Below the pieces are notes generated by a model that was given only the letters and a program-made list of their open reading frames with translations, did not search any database and was not told the origin of the DNA. Below are positions 14,046 through 22,200 of a stretch of DNA of 50,218 bases, piece by piece; within the stretch, counting starts at the first letter, position 1, and every line of letters begins with the position of its first letter. The translations under genes were made by a program, and so were the position numbers. Source of the DNA: Solirubrobacterales bacterium (lineage in GTDB: Bacteria; Actinomycetota; Thermoleophilia; Solirubrobacterales; 70-9); NCBI GenBank assembly GCA_021155855.1, contig JAJNAZ010000015.1, positions 1 through 50,218 on the forward strand, given 5' to 3'.

Positions 14046-16241
14046 TCAGCCGACCGCGGTCGCGCTCTGCTCCGCGCCGCTCTCGATAGCCGTGCGCACG
14101 GGCTCGAGCCGCACCGGGATCCCGTTCAGAAACGCCATCCCGGCGAGCCGCTCGAGGTCGTCGGGGTCGGAGGATGCGAGCAAATTGACGTTGGCGCCGC
14201 CGGCCTCGTTGGCGACCGTCCAGCCGCCGCTGCGGTGGCCCCATCCGTGGGGGACCGCGACCGTTCCCGGCTTGACCTCGTCGGTTAGCTTGGCATCGAT
14301 CTCGATCGAGCCGTACGCGGAGCTGATCCGGCAGCGCTTGCCGTCTCCGATCCCGTAGCGCTCGGCATCCTCGGGGTGCACGCGGGCGGCGTGGGTGCGC
14401 CCGCCGCGCATCAACAGCGGCGCGTTGTGCATCCACGAGTTGTGGGAGCGCAGCTCGCGCAGGCCGATCAGCCGCAGCGGCAGGTCCGGGTGGTGGCCGT
14501 TGCCGGCGGCGAGCCGCTCGGCCTCGGCGCGGATCTCGGGCGGGTCGAGGCGGACCCGCTTGTCGGGGTGGCGGATCTTTCGAGCCAGCACGCCGCCTTC
14601 GCGGTGCTCGGCGAGCACCAGCCCGTGCGGGTGGTCACGCAGCCGACGCGGGTTGAGTCCTCCACGACGGAGCCCGAACAAATCGCCCTTGGGCCCGAGC
14701 CGCAGCCCGAGCTCGACCAGGCGCCGGGGCGAGAGCCTGAGCCCGAGTCGGCCGAGCAGCCGCAGCGCGGCCACGCTCGACGGCACGACGCCAATCCGCT
14801 CGGCGATCTCCTCGATGATATCCCATTCCTGGCGCGCCTCGCCGCGGGGTTCGACCACCGCCTCGGTCATCTGGATGAACGGCGTCGTGAACAGGCCGAG
14901 GAACGGGAGGGGAAAGTCCTCGCGCTCGAGGAAGGTGGTCGCCGGGAGCACGAAGTCGGCGTGGCGCGCGGTGTCGGAGACGTAGAGGTCGATCGCCACG
15001 CAGAGGTCGAGCTCGGACATCGCCGCCTCGAGCTCGTCGCCGTTCGGGACCGATAGCAGCGGGTTGCCGGCGGAGACGAACAGCGCCCGGATCTGGCCCG
15101 GGCCCGGAGTGGTGATCTCCTTCGCGATCAGCGACGCCGGCAGCGCACCGATCACCTCAGGGAAGCCGCCGATGCGCGAGCGCCCGTTGCCGTAGCCGAC
15201 CCCGAGTCGCTCGAGCAGCTCCTCGAAGGGAAGCGGTGAGTCGCCGAATACCGCGCCGCCCTCGTGGTCGAGGTTGCCTGTGACCAGGTTGAGCGCGTCG
15301 AGCAGGAACGCGACCAGGGTCCCGTTGCGCCCCAGGCACGAGCCGGTGCGGCCGTAGACCGCCGCGCGCTCGGCGGCGGCGAGGTCGCGGGCCAGCTTCG
15401 CGACCTCGGCGGCGGGGACGCCGGTGCGCTGCGCGGTCGCCTCCGGCGTGTGCGGGCGGCAGAGGGCGCGCAGCGCCTCGACTCCGGCGGCCTGGCGCGC
15501 GAGCGCGGCGCGGTCCTCGAGCCGCTCGGCGAAGATCACCTGCAGCAGCGAGAGCAGCAGCCAGGCATCGCTGTCGGGGTCGACGGCGAGATGCTCGAAG
15601 GCCCGCGCGGTCTCCGATCGGCGGGGGTCGACGACGACCACTCGGCCGCCGCGCTCGGTGATCGCATCGAGCTGCTCCTTGACCCGGGGCGCGCTCATCA
15701 CGCTGCCGTGGGAGACGAGCGGATTGGCGCCGACCATGAGCAGGAAGTCGGTCCGGGCGAGGTCGGGGATCGGCAGCAGGTAGGCCGAGCCGTAGAGCAG
15801 GGCGCTGGCGGCGAAGCGGTTGGAGACGTCCTGGGAGCTGGCGGTGTACCAGTGCGGCGAGCCGACCCCGTCGAGGAATGCCTTCACCCACAGCGGATGG
15901 GAGTAGGAGAACGCCGAGGGGTTGCCCATGTACCAGCCGATCGCCTCGCCGCCGTGCCGGTCGCGAATCCGGCGCAGCCGGGCGCCGATCTCGTCCAGTG
16001 CCTCAGGCCAGGTGATCCGTTCGAAGGAGCCGTCGTCGCGCCGGCGCAGCGGGTGCAGGACGCGGTCGGGATCGTTCTGGACCTCGGCCATCGCGATCCC
16101 CTTCGGGCAGGCGAAGCCACGCGAGAGCGGGTGGTCGGCGTCGGGGCGCAGCTTCGTCACCCGGCCGTCCTCGACCGTCGCGACCAGGCCGCAGAGGGGC
16201 TCGCAGATCCGGCAGTAGGTGACCTTTTTCTCGGTTGCCAT
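14046..16241 (-). CDS. 4Fe-4S molybdopterin oxidoreductase (DMSO reductase superfamily)
   Basis: 731 aa. N-terminal 4Fe-4S motif C10-X2-C13-X3-C17-X27-C45. MGD domain blocks: WPEALDEIG, GANPLVSHGSVMSAPRVKEQ and HVDPRR-like VVVDPRRSETA; the C-terminal domain has SSAYGSIEIDAKLTDEVKPG and HGWGHRSGG. At the place where formate dehydrogenases and periplasmic nitrate reductases carry Cys or Sec, this protein reads YTASSQDVSNRF (132-143), so the Mo ligand is not Cys. The substrate is therefore unclear. There is no Tat signal and no partner subunit, so a cytosolic single-subunit enzyme is likely. It ends 38 bases from the end of convergent fdhD. A GTCTC-A-GAGAC palindrome lies upstream at 16270-16280. 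Confidence 0.85.
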   Translation of the reverse strand: MATEKKVTYCRICEPLCGLVATVEDGRVTKLRPDADHPLSRGFACPKGIAMAEVQNDPDRVLHPLRRRDDGSFERITWPEALDEIGARLRRIRDRHGGEAIGWYMGNPSAFSYSHPLWVKAFLDGVGSPHWYTASSQDVSNRFAASALLYGSAYLLPIPDLARTDFLLMVGANPLVSHGSVMSAPRVKEQLDAITERGGRVVVVDPRRSETARAFEHLAVDPDSDAWLLLSLLQVIFAERLEDRAALARQAAGVEALRALCRPHTPEATAQRTGVPAAEVAKLARDLAAAERAAVYGRTGSCLGRNGTLVAFLLDALNLVTGNLDHEGGAVFGDSPLPFEELLERLGVGYGNGRSRIGGFPEVIGALPASLIAKEITTPGPGQIRALFVSAGNPLLSVPNGDELEAAMSELDLCVAIDLYVSDTARHADFVLPATTFLEREDFPLPFLGLFTTPFIQMTEAVVEPRGEARQEWDIIEEIAERIGVVPSSVAALRLLGRLGLRLSPRRLVELGLRLGPKGDLFGLRRGGLNPRRLRDHPHGLVLAEHREGGVLARKIRHPDKRVRLDPPEIRAEAERLAAGNGHHPDLPLRLIGLRELRSHNSWMHNAPLLMRGGRTHAARVHPEDAERYGIGDGKRCRISSAYGSIEIDAKLTDEVKPGTVAVPHGWGHRSGGWTVANEAGGANVNLLASSDPDDLERLAGMAFLNGIPVRLEPVRTAIESGAEQSATAVG

Positions 16242-16269
16242 CGCGGCGGCGCGGACGCCGCGCGGGATT

Positions 16270-16280
16270 GTCTCAGAGAC
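16270..16280. promoter_or_regulatory. Short perfect palindrome upstream of the 4Fe-4S oxidoreductase
   Basis: GTCTC-A-GAGAC, 29 bases before the start at 16241. GGTCTC also occurs in the arms of the inverted repeat before moaDEC, but the match is too short to claim a shared regulator. Confidence 0.25.
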
Positions 16281-16378
16281 CTCGCGCCGCCGGCGCGCCT
16301 ACAGCTTGCCGCCGCTGACCTCGAGCACGGTCGCCGGGTAGAGTCCCGTCCGTGCCCGAGTCGTCGTCCGGAGGTCCG

Positions 16379-17614
16379 ATGTCCGCGGATCCGATCCCGC
16401 TCGAAGAGGTGCTGGTCACCGAGCGCGAGCAATGGGAGGACGGCCCTCCGCACGAGTTGTTCGCCCGCATGCGCGGGCAGTGCCCGGTGCATTGGACGCC
16501 GCGGATCACCGAGTACCCCGAGGAGGCCGGGTTCTGGTCGGTGACCACCGCCGACGACGTGCACGCGGTCAGCCACGACTGGCGGACCTACTCCTCCGAG
16601 CGCGGCGGGGTGACCGCGCTCACCAACGCGATCATGCCCCTGGAGTTGATCCGGGCGATGTTCATCGGCATGGACCCGCCCAAGCACGATCGGCTCAAAG
16701 CGCTGTTCCAGCGCGGGTTCACGCCGAAGCGGATCGCCGAGCACGAGGACGAGATCCGCGCGATCACCCGCCGCGTGCTCGATCGGCTCGAGGGCCGCGA
16801 GATCTGCGATCTGGTCACCGACGTGGCCCAACCGGTGGTCTCGCGCGTGATCGGGAGCTTCATGGGCATCCCGCCGTCCGACGACGAGATCTGGGCGCGG
16901 CTGATGAACACGACGCTGGGCGCCGGCGATCCCGACCTCAACCCGGAGGGCGTCGAGACGGTGATGAAGCGCGACGTGCCGGAGATCTTCGAGCGTTGCG
17001 GCCGGCTGATCGCCGAGCGCCGCGAGCGCCCCACCGACGACCTCACCAGCGTGTTGGTCCACGCCGAGATCGACGGCGAGCGCCTCGAGGAGCACGAGAT
17101 CGTGATGGGCTTCTTCTTGCTCGTCGCCGCCGGCAACGACAGCACCAAGGCCACCTACGCCAGCGGCATGCGGGCGCTGATCGAGCACCCCGACCAGCTG
17201 CGGCTGTTGGTCGACGACCCATCGCTGATCCCGAGCGCGGTCGAGGAGTCGCTGCGGATGTTCCCGGCCTTCGCCCACTTCCGGCGTACCGCCACGCGCG
17301 ACACCGAGCTCGGCGGGCAGACGATCCGCGAGGGCGAGAAGGTGGTGATGTGGTACGTGTCATCGAACCGCGACGAGTCGCGCTATGACGACCCGGACCG
17401 ATTCGACGTCACCCGCAACCCCGATCACCAAGCCTTCGGCGCCGGCGGCCGGCACTTTTGTCTCGGGACCGCGCTCGCGCGCCTCGAGCTGCGGATCCTG
17501 TTCGAGGAAACGCTGGCGCGGTTCCCGCTGATCGAGGCCGCCGGGCGGCCCGAGTACGCCGAGTCGCCGTTCATCAACCAGCTGAAGACGCTGCCCGTCC
17601 GCCTGCGGCCCTGA
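16379..17614 (+). CDS. Cytochrome P450
   Basis: 411 aa from the ATG at 16379, preceded by GGAGG; a GTG at 16352 with a TAGAGT hexamer seven bases upstream is an alternative leaderless start. Residue numbers below count from the GTG. I-helix AGNDST (260-265) provides the acid/alcohol pair, ExxR is E299-S-L-R302, and the heme-binding loop is FGAGGRHFCLG with Cys370. It is a soluble bacterial class I P450, needing a ferredoxin and reductase not encoded here. The loop and the IGMDPPKHDRLKALFQRGFT block resemble steroid- or terpenoid-oxidising CYP families of actinobacteria, but the substrate is unknown. It is not part of the molybdenum pathway. Confidence 0.93.
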   Translation: MSADPIPLEEVLVTEREQWEDGPPHELFARMRGQCPVHWTPRITEYPEEAGFWSVTTADDVHAVSHDWRTYSSERGGVTALTNAIMPLELIRAMFIGMDPPKHDRLKALFQRGFTPKRIAEHEDEIRAITRRVLDRLEGREICDLVTDVAQPVVSRVIGSFMGIPPSDDEIWARLMNTTLGAGDPDLNPEGVETVMKRDVPEIFERCGRLIAERRERPTDDLTSVLVHAEIDGERLEEHEIVMGFFLLVAAGNDSTKATYASGMRALIEHPDQLRLLVDDPSLIPSAVEESLRMFPAFAHFRRTATRDTELGGQTIREGEKVVMWYVSSNRDESRYDDPDRFDVTRNPDHQAFGAGGRHFCLGTALARLELRILFEETLARFPLIEAAGRPEYAESPFINQLKTLPVRLRP

Positions 17615-17623
17615 GCGCGCGGC

Positions 17624-17842
17624 CTATTCCGCGGCGCGCAGGTGCGTGCGCCAGTCCGGGTCGAGGCCGCTCAACGCGTCGAAGATGACGCCCTCGAGCT
17701 CGGCCTCGTCGAAGCTGTCGGAGTCGAAGGTGGCGCATTCGAGCTCGCCGTCGTAGCCGACCGCGATCTCGGTCACCCGGCCGGCCTCGATCGCCAGCTG
17801 CTCGCCCTTGGGGCCGATCGCCTCGAGCGTCAGCAGTCCCAT
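17624..17842 (-). CDS. Small hypothetical acidic protein
   Basis: 72 aa from the ATG at 17842. Acidic (many Asp/Glu), with strands around LLTLEAIGPKGEQLAIEAGR and EIAVGYDGELECATF. No family recognised, no membrane segment. A TAGGGT hexamer (17850-17855) ends seven bases before this ATG, which favours it over an in-frame GTG three codons upstream. Divergent from the DUF2277 gene. Confidence 0.6.
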   Translation of the reverse strand: MGLLTLEAIGPKGEQLAIEAGRVTEIAVGYDGELECATFDSDSFDEAELEGVIFDALSGLDPDWRTHLRAAE

Positions 17843-17880
17843 CGCGCCCACCCTACCTCGCCGATGGCTACGCTGGGGCC

Positions 17881-18153
17881 ATGTGTCGAAACATCCGCAC
17901 CCTTCACAACTTCGAGCCTCCCGCGACCGAGGAGGAGATCCACGACGCCGCGCTTCAGTACGTGCGCAAGATCAGCGGCTCGACGAACCCCTCGCGCGCC
18001 AACGCCGAGGCCTTCGATCGCGCCGTCGACGAGATCGCCGCCGCGACCACCAAGCTGCTCGGCTCGCTGGTCAGCTCGGCGCCGCCGAAGGACCGCGAGG
18101 TCGAGGCGGCAAAGCGGCGCGCCCGCGGCGCCCAGCGCTTCGCCGCCGCCTGA
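17881..18153 (+). CDS. DUF2277 family protein
   Basis: 90 aa. The start MCRNIRTLHNFEPPATEEEI and the continuation ALQYVRKISGSTNPSRANAE are the diagnostic DUF2277 sequence. Helical, cytosolic, function unknown. A TACGCT hexamer (17869-17874) ends six bases before the ATG and no ribosome binding site is present, suggesting a leaderless mRNA. The C-terminal third is rich in Lys/Arg/Ala and variable in the family. Confidence 0.85.
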   Translation: MCRNIRTLHNFEPPATEEEIHDAALQYVRKISGSTNPSRANAEAFDRAVDEIAAATTKLLGSLVSSAPPKDREVEAAKRRARGAQRFAAA

Positions 18154-18182
18154 ACCGGCGCGGCGTCCCGGCGCAGGGCGAG

Positions 18183-18818
18183 TCAGCCCGTGAACGTGAC
18201 CGGGTCGCCGACGGCGACGGCGCCGGGCTCGAGCACGCTGCAATAGACCCCCATCATCCCGCCGAGCTCGAGCCGGGCCCGGCGCAGGACCTCGGGGTCG
18301 ACCTCGGTCGTGTCCGGGTCGATGGTCGTGATCACGCAGCGCTCGCACGGCTCGGAGACGAACAGCAGCGCCTCACCGACCCGCAGGCGCCCGCGCACCC
18401 AGTCCCGCTCGGCCGCTCCGTCGACGCCGTCGATCACGATGTTGGGCCGAAAGCGCCGCCGGTCGTAGCCGAGCTGGGCGACGCCGCCGTCGGTGACGAG
18501 GAGGATCGGCGCCGCGTCGAACTCGTGTCCGCCCTCCGCCCGCATTAGGGAGGCGCCCGCGCCGGCGACCTCGCGGACTCGCGCCGCGGCGGCGTTCGAA
18601 TTCCAGGGCTCCCCGGCGACCAGCGGCCGCTCGTCGTCGCCGAGCGTCGCCGGGAGGCCGATCATGCGCTGCTTGCGACGGCCGGTCACCGTGCCGCGCT
18701 CGTCGGCGACCCGCAGGCCGCGGTCGCCGGGGATCCCGTCCTTCGCGATTCGCGCCCGCTCCAGCCGCTCGCCGCGCAGGCCCTTGACCGGGTAGCGCCA
18801 TAGCTCGGCCACCCTCAT
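18183..18818 (-). CDS. MOSC domain protein
   Basis: 211 aa. The N-terminal beta-barrel domain (MRVAELWRYPVKGLRGE, the YPVKG motif) is followed by the MOSC domain, with RFRPNIVIDG and the EPCERCVITTIDPDTTE block holding the conserved Cys. MOSC proteins (Moco sulfurase C-terminal, YcbX, mARC) bind Moco and include N-hydroxylated-compound reductases. The ATG overlaps the TGA of the DUF6457 gene (ATGA), so translation is coupled. Its place beside the molybdate uptake operon fits a Moco-dependent enzyme. The exact reaction is not determined; a YcbX/mARC-like reductase is the best guess. Confidence 0.85.
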   Translation of the reverse strand: MRVAELWRYPVKGLRGERLERARIAKDGIPGDRGLRVADERGTVTGRRKQRMIGLPATLGDDERPLVAGEPWNSNAAAARVREVAGAGASLMRAEGGHEFDAAPILLVTDGGVAQLGYDRRRFRPNIVIDGVDGAAERDWVRGRLRVGEALLFVSEPCERCVITTIDPDTTEVDPEVLRRARLELGGMMGVYCSVLEPGAVAVGDPVTFTG

Positions 18819-19048
18819 GTCGAGTCGTCGGCGTTCGAGTCGCCGCCGACGCGCTCGGCCGCCGCCCGAAGCTCGGCCAGGGAGGCCCCCGCCGTGCCCC
18901 CGATCCAGCACGCCACCGGCGCCGCGGTCCGCTCCGAGGCGTGCGCCGCCACCGCCGCCAGCTCGAGTATCGCGTCCACCTCGTCGTCGGGGGGCGCATC
19001 GGCGCCGATCTCGGCGGCGAAGCCGTCGATCCACTCGCGTGCGTTCAT
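18815..19048 (-). CDS. DUF6457 family small protein
   Basis: 77 aa. WIDGFAAEIGA, then ILELAAVAAHASERTAAPVA and CWIGGTAG match DUF6457, a short helical family that in actinobacteria is often found beside or fused to MobA and other Moco genes. Function unknown. It has a ribosome binding site (GAGAGAGGAAC) and shares a promoter region with the HTH-TOBE regulator. Coupled to the MOSC gene by ATGA. Confidence 0.75.
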   Translation of the reverse strand: MNAREWIDGFAAEIGADAPPDDEVDAILELAAVAAHASERTAAPVACWIGGTAGASLAELRAAAERVGGDSNADDST

Positions 19049-19072
19049 CGGACGTTCCTCTCTCTCGTTCTT

Positions 19073-19093
19073 TACCTATGCAATGCTTAGGTA
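19073..19093. promoter_or_regulatory. Operator candidate between the MOSC and mod operons
   Basis: A 21-base imperfect palindrome: left arm TACCTATGCA, centre A, right arm TGCTTAGGTA; nine of ten positions pair. It overlaps the proposed -10 (AATGCT, 19082-19087, seven bases before the ATG at 19095) of the HTH-TOBE gene and lies just upstream of the leader of the divergent DUF6457-MOSC operon (TAGGTA/CATAGG on the minus strand). The likely binder is the adjacent HTH-TOBE protein, which would make this a molybdate-responsive autoregulatory switch. The sequence differs from the enterobacterial ModE box. Confidence 0.55.
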
Positions 19094-19094
19094 G

Positions 19095-19484
19095 ATGTCG
19101 GACATCAGCCTTGGCGAAGCCGCCCGCGGATTGGGCGTCAGCGTCGATACCCTGCGCCGCTGGGATGCTGCCGGGAAGCTCCGCACCGTTCGCGACGAGC
19201 GTAACCGCCGGCGGGTTCCGGCGGAGGAGATCGAGCGCCTCTCAGGCCATATCGAACGCCACCGCACCGGCGACGCGCTCTCGGCGCGCAACCGTTTTCC
19301 GGGGGTGGTGCGCTCGGTCGAGGTCGACGGTGTGATGGCCTTGGTCGAGATCGAGGCAGGACCGCATCGGATCACCGCGGCGATCACCCGCGATGCGGTT
19401 GACGAGCTCGGGCTCGCCGAGGGCGTCGAGGCGACCGCCGCGGTTAAGGCCACGTCGGTGATGATCGAGCGCGGCGGCCGATGA
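19095..19484 (+). CDS. HTH-TOBE regulator or molbindin (molybdate-responsive)
   Basis: 129 aa. Residues about 4-55 are a MerR/excisionase-type winged helix (LGEAARGLGVSVDTLRRWDA, then RRVPAEEIERLSG). Residues about 66-126 are a single TOBE/Mop domain (ARNRFPGVVRSVEVDG and ITRDAVDELGLAEG) that binds molybdate or tungstate. ModE of enterobacteria joins a different HTH to two Mop domains; this one-Mop layout is common in actinobacteria. It starts two bases after the palindrome and overlaps modA by four bases (ATGA), so it heads the mod operon. Expected role: Mo-dependent control of modABC and perhaps of MOSC-DUF6457. Confidence 0.85.
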   Translation: MSDISLGEAARGLGVSVDTLRRWDAAGKLRTVRDERNRRRVPAEEIERLSGHIERHRTGDALSARNRFPGVVRSVEVDGVMALVEIEAGPHRITAAITRDAVDELGLAEGVEATAAVKATSVMIERGGR

Positions 19485-20245
19485 GTCGCGCCGCAGCGGC
19501 CTCGCTTTTGCTGCTCGTCGGCGCGGTCGGGTGCGGTGGTGGGTCCGACGCGGAGGCCGAGGGCGACGGCCGCGTGATCGTCTCGGCCGCATCCTCGCTC
19601 GAGCCCGCGTTCAGCACCTACGCCGAGGCGGTTGGAATCGACGCCAGGCAGTCGTTCGCCGGCTCCGATGACCTCGCGGCCCAGATCCGCCAGGGCGTGA
19701 AGCCGGACCTGTATGCGGCCGCGAACTCCAGCCTGCCCGCGGAGCTGCACGCCGACGGCTTGGTCACGAAGCCGGTCGTGTTCGCGTCCAACGAGCTCGT
19801 GCTCGCGGCGCCGGCGGGCTCGGCCTCGACCATCGGATCGCTCTCCGACCTCGCCCGCGATGGGATCACGATCGCGATCGGCGACGAGGGCGTGCCGGTC
19901 GGCGACTACGCGCGCGAGGTGCTCGCCGGTCTCGGCCGCCCCGAGAGCGAGGCGATCCTCGCCAACGTGCGCTCGCTCGAGCCCGACGTCGCCGGGATCG
20001 TCGGCAAGCTCAGCCAGGGCGCCGTCGACGCCGGCTTCGTCTACATCACCGACGTCGTCGCCGCGGACGGCGACCTCGAGGCGATCGAGCTGCCTGCGAG
20101 ACTCGAGCCCGAGGTCGCCTACGGGGCCGCGGTGGTCGAAGGCGCCGACAACCCCAAGGGCGCCAAGGAGTTCATCGCCGGGCTGCTCGACGGAGCGGGC
20201 GCCGATGCCCTGCGCGAGGCGGGCTTCGGCCCGCCGCCGGGCTGA
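19481..20245 (+). CDS. modA: Molybdate ABC transporter substrate-binding lipoprotein
   Basis: 254 aa. The signal peptide ends in a lipobox with Cys18 (LLVGAVGC), so it is anchored to the outer face of the membrane. ModA blocks: VIVSAASSLEPAFSTYAEA, FAGSDDLAAQIRQG (oxyanion ligands Ser), PDLYAAANSS, GDEGVPVGDYARE and DAGFVYITDV. It captures molybdate/tungstate for ModB-ModC. Start codon ATG overlaps the regulator stop (ATGA). The length is usual. Confidence 0.93.
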   Translation: MSRAAAASLLLLVGAVGCGGGSDAEAEGDGRVIVSAASSLEPAFSTYAEAVGIDARQSFAGSDDLAAQIRQGVKPDLYAAANSSLPAELHADGLVTKPVVFASNELVLAAPAGSASTIGSLSDLARDGITIAIGDEGVPVGDYAREVLAGLGRPESEAILANVRSLEPDVAGIVGKLSQGAVDAGFVYITDVVAADGDLEAIELPARLEPEVAYGAAVVEGADNPKGAKEFIAGLLDGAGADALREAGFGPPPG

Positions 20246-20254
20246 GGCGGCGGC

Positions 20255-21058
20255 ATGGGTCGCCGCGGGCCGTTCGTCGTCGCGCTCACCATCGCGCTCG
20301 CCGTCGTGCTCCTGTTCCTGATCCTGCCGGTGGTCGCGATCTTCGTCGACGCGGGCCCCGGCGAGTTGCTGCGGAGCCTGGGCTCGGAACAGGCGCGCGA
20401 GGCGCTCTGGCTCAGCCTGCGGACGACGCTCGCGGCGCTCGCGATCATCGTCCTCGTCGGCACCCCGGCCGCCTATCTGCTCGCGACCCGCGAGTTTCGC
20501 GGCAAGGCCGCCGTGACCACCGCGATCGAGCTGCCCCTGGTGCTGCCGCCGGCGGTCGCCGGGATCGGCCTGCTCGCCGCCTTCGGGCCCGAGGGGCTTT
20601 TCGGTGCCTGGCTCGACGACGCCGGGATCGAGCTCGTGCTGCAGACGACCGGGGTGATCGTCGCGCTCACCTTCGTCGCCGCGCCGTTTTACTTGCGCCA
20701 GGCGCAGGCCGCCTTCGCCGCCGTCGATCCGAATCTGCTCGACGCCGCGCGCACGCTCGGGGCGAGCGAGGCGCGCGCCTTCGCCCGCGTCGCGATCCCG
20801 TCCGCGGGAGCCGGGATCAGCGCCGGGATGGCGCTCGCCTGGGGGCGCGCGCTGGGTGAGTTCGGGGCCACGCTGATGTTCGCCGGGTCGTTCCCCGGGA
20901 TCACGCAGACGGCGCCGCTGGCGATCTTCGCAGAGTTCGCGACGGACTTCACCGCCGCGCTGGCGCTCTCCGCGGTGCTGGTGGCGGTCTCGGCGGCGCT
21001 GCTGCTGACCGTGAAGCTGATCGGCCGCACGCCGCTACTCGGCGGCGTGTCGGCGTAG
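20255..21058 (+). CDS. modB: Molybdate ABC transporter permease
   Basis: 267 aa. About five or six membrane segments, beginning FVVALTIALAVVLLFLILPV. The cytoplasmic coupling loop EAA motif is seen as DAARTLGASEARAFARVAIP followed by AGISAGMALAWGRALGEFGA, typical of ModB/CysT permeases. It forms the channel dimer that takes molybdate from ModA, powered by ModC. Nine bases after modA and four before modC, so clearly one operon. Confidence 0.93.
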   Translation: MGRRGPFVVALTIALAVVLLFLILPVVAIFVDAGPGELLRSLGSEQAREALWLSLRTTLAALAIIVLVGTPAAYLLATREFRGKAAVTTAIELPLVLPPAVAGIGLLAAFGPEGLFGAWLDDAGIELVLQTTGVIVALTFVAAPFYLRQAQAAFAAVDPNLLDAARTLGASEARAFARVAIPSAGAGISAGMALAWGRALGEFGATLMFAGSFPGITQTAPLAIFAEFATDFTAALALSAVLVAVSAALLLTVKLIGRTPLLGGVSA

Positions 21059-21062
21059 TCCG

Positions 21063-22145
21063 TTGACGGACGGGGCGCCCGTGCTCCGGTTGCAGCTCGC
21101 CACCGCGTTGCGCGAGTTCGAGCTCGAGCTCGAGCTCGAGGTGGAGCGCGGCAGCTGTCTGGCACTGGTCGGGCCCTCGGGCGCAGGCAAGAGCACGGTC
21201 CTGCGCGCGATCGCCGGCCTGCATCGCCCCGACCAAGGCCGCGTCGCGCTCGCCGGCGACGTCTGGCTCGAAACGGCCGCCGGCACCGACCTGCCGCCCG
21301 AGCGCCGTAGCTGCGGCTATCTGTTCCAGGACTACGCGTTGTTCCCGCAGATGACCGTGTGGCGCAACGTCGCCTTCGGGCTCGCGGGCGCCCCCCGCGC
21401 CCAGCGGCGCCGCCGCGCGGAGGCGGCGCTGGAGGCCTTCGGCGTAGCCGGGCTTGCCGACGCGACCCCGAGGGCGCTCTCGGGCGGCGAGCGCCAGCGC
21501 GTCGCGCTCGCCCGCGCCCTCGCGCGCGAGCCCGGGGCGCTGCTTCTCGACGAGCCGCTGGCCGCGCTCGATGCCCGCACCGGGGCCGCCGCGGCGCGCG
21601 AGCTTGCCGCGACCCTGAAGCGGACCGCGGCGCCGACCGTGCTCGTCACCCACGACTTCGCCGAGGCGGCGCTGCTCGCGGATCAGGTGGCGGTGATCGA
21701 TCGCGGGCGGATCGTGCAGCGGGGAGCCGCCGGCGAGCTCAGCGCCCGTCCCGCGTCCGCCTTCGTCGCCGACTTCGCCGGCGCCGCGGTCCTCTTCGGC
21801 GTCGCCAGCACCAGCTCCGGCGGCTCGACCGTGGTCGAGCTCGAGGGCGGCGGCCGCGTCGCCAGCAGCGATCGCGCGGCGGGCCCGGTCGGGGCGGCGG
21901 TCTATCCCTGGGAGATCACGCTCGAGCCGGCCGGCGCGGGTCCGCACGGCTCGGCGCTCAACCGGCTCGAGGCGAGGGTCACCTCGGTGACCGAGATCGG
22001 CAACCGGGCGCGGATCGGGCTGCTCGCCTCGCAGCCGTTCGCGGCCGAGGTGACGAGCGAATCGGTCACCCGCCTCGGGCTCTCCCCCGGCGCCCGCGTA
22101 ACCGCCACCTGGAAGGCGACCGCGACCCGTCTGGTCGAGCGCTGA
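21063..22145 (+). CDS. modC: Molybdate ABC transporter ATP-binding protein
   Basis: 360 aa, TTG start four bases after modB. Walker A GPSGAGKST (37-45), Q-loop in LFQDYALFPQMTVWRN, signature LSGGERQRVALARAL, Walker B LLLDEPLAALD, switch His in THDFAEA. A C-terminal TOBE domain (about 290-355) senses Mo and can inhibit transport. Odd feature: residues about 19-27 are an alternating Glu-Leu run written as repeated GAGCTC units (21119-21140), forming the first strands. Known role: energises molybdate uptake. Confidence 0.94.
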   Translation: MTDGAPVLRLQLATALREFELELELEVERGSCLALVGPSGAGKSTVLRAIAGLHRPDQGRVALAGDVWLETAAGTDLPPERRSCGYLFQDYALFPQMTVWRNVAFGLAGAPRAQRRRRAEAALEAFGVAGLADATPRALSGGERQRVALARALAREPGALLLDEPLAALDARTGAAAARELAATLKRTAAPTVLVTHDFAEAALLADQVAVIDRGRIVQRGAAGELSARPASAFVADFAGAAVLFGVASTSSGGSTVVELEGGGRVASSDRAAGPVGAAVYPWEITLEPAGAGPHGSALNRLEARVTSVTEIGNRARIGLLASQPFAAEVTSESVTRLGLSPGARVTATWKATATRLVER

Positions 22146-22182
22146 GCCCGGCTTGGCGCCGACGATCCGCAGCCTGCGATCT

Positions 22183-22197
22183 GGCCGTTTGGCGGCC
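22183..22197. terminator. Weak hairpin between modC and the convergent hydrolase
   Basis: GGCCG-TTTGG-CGGCC, a five-base stem in the 55-base gap between two convergent genes. There is no T-tract. It could serve both transcripts, but the stem is short. Confidence 0.3.
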
Positions 22198-22200
22198 CCG

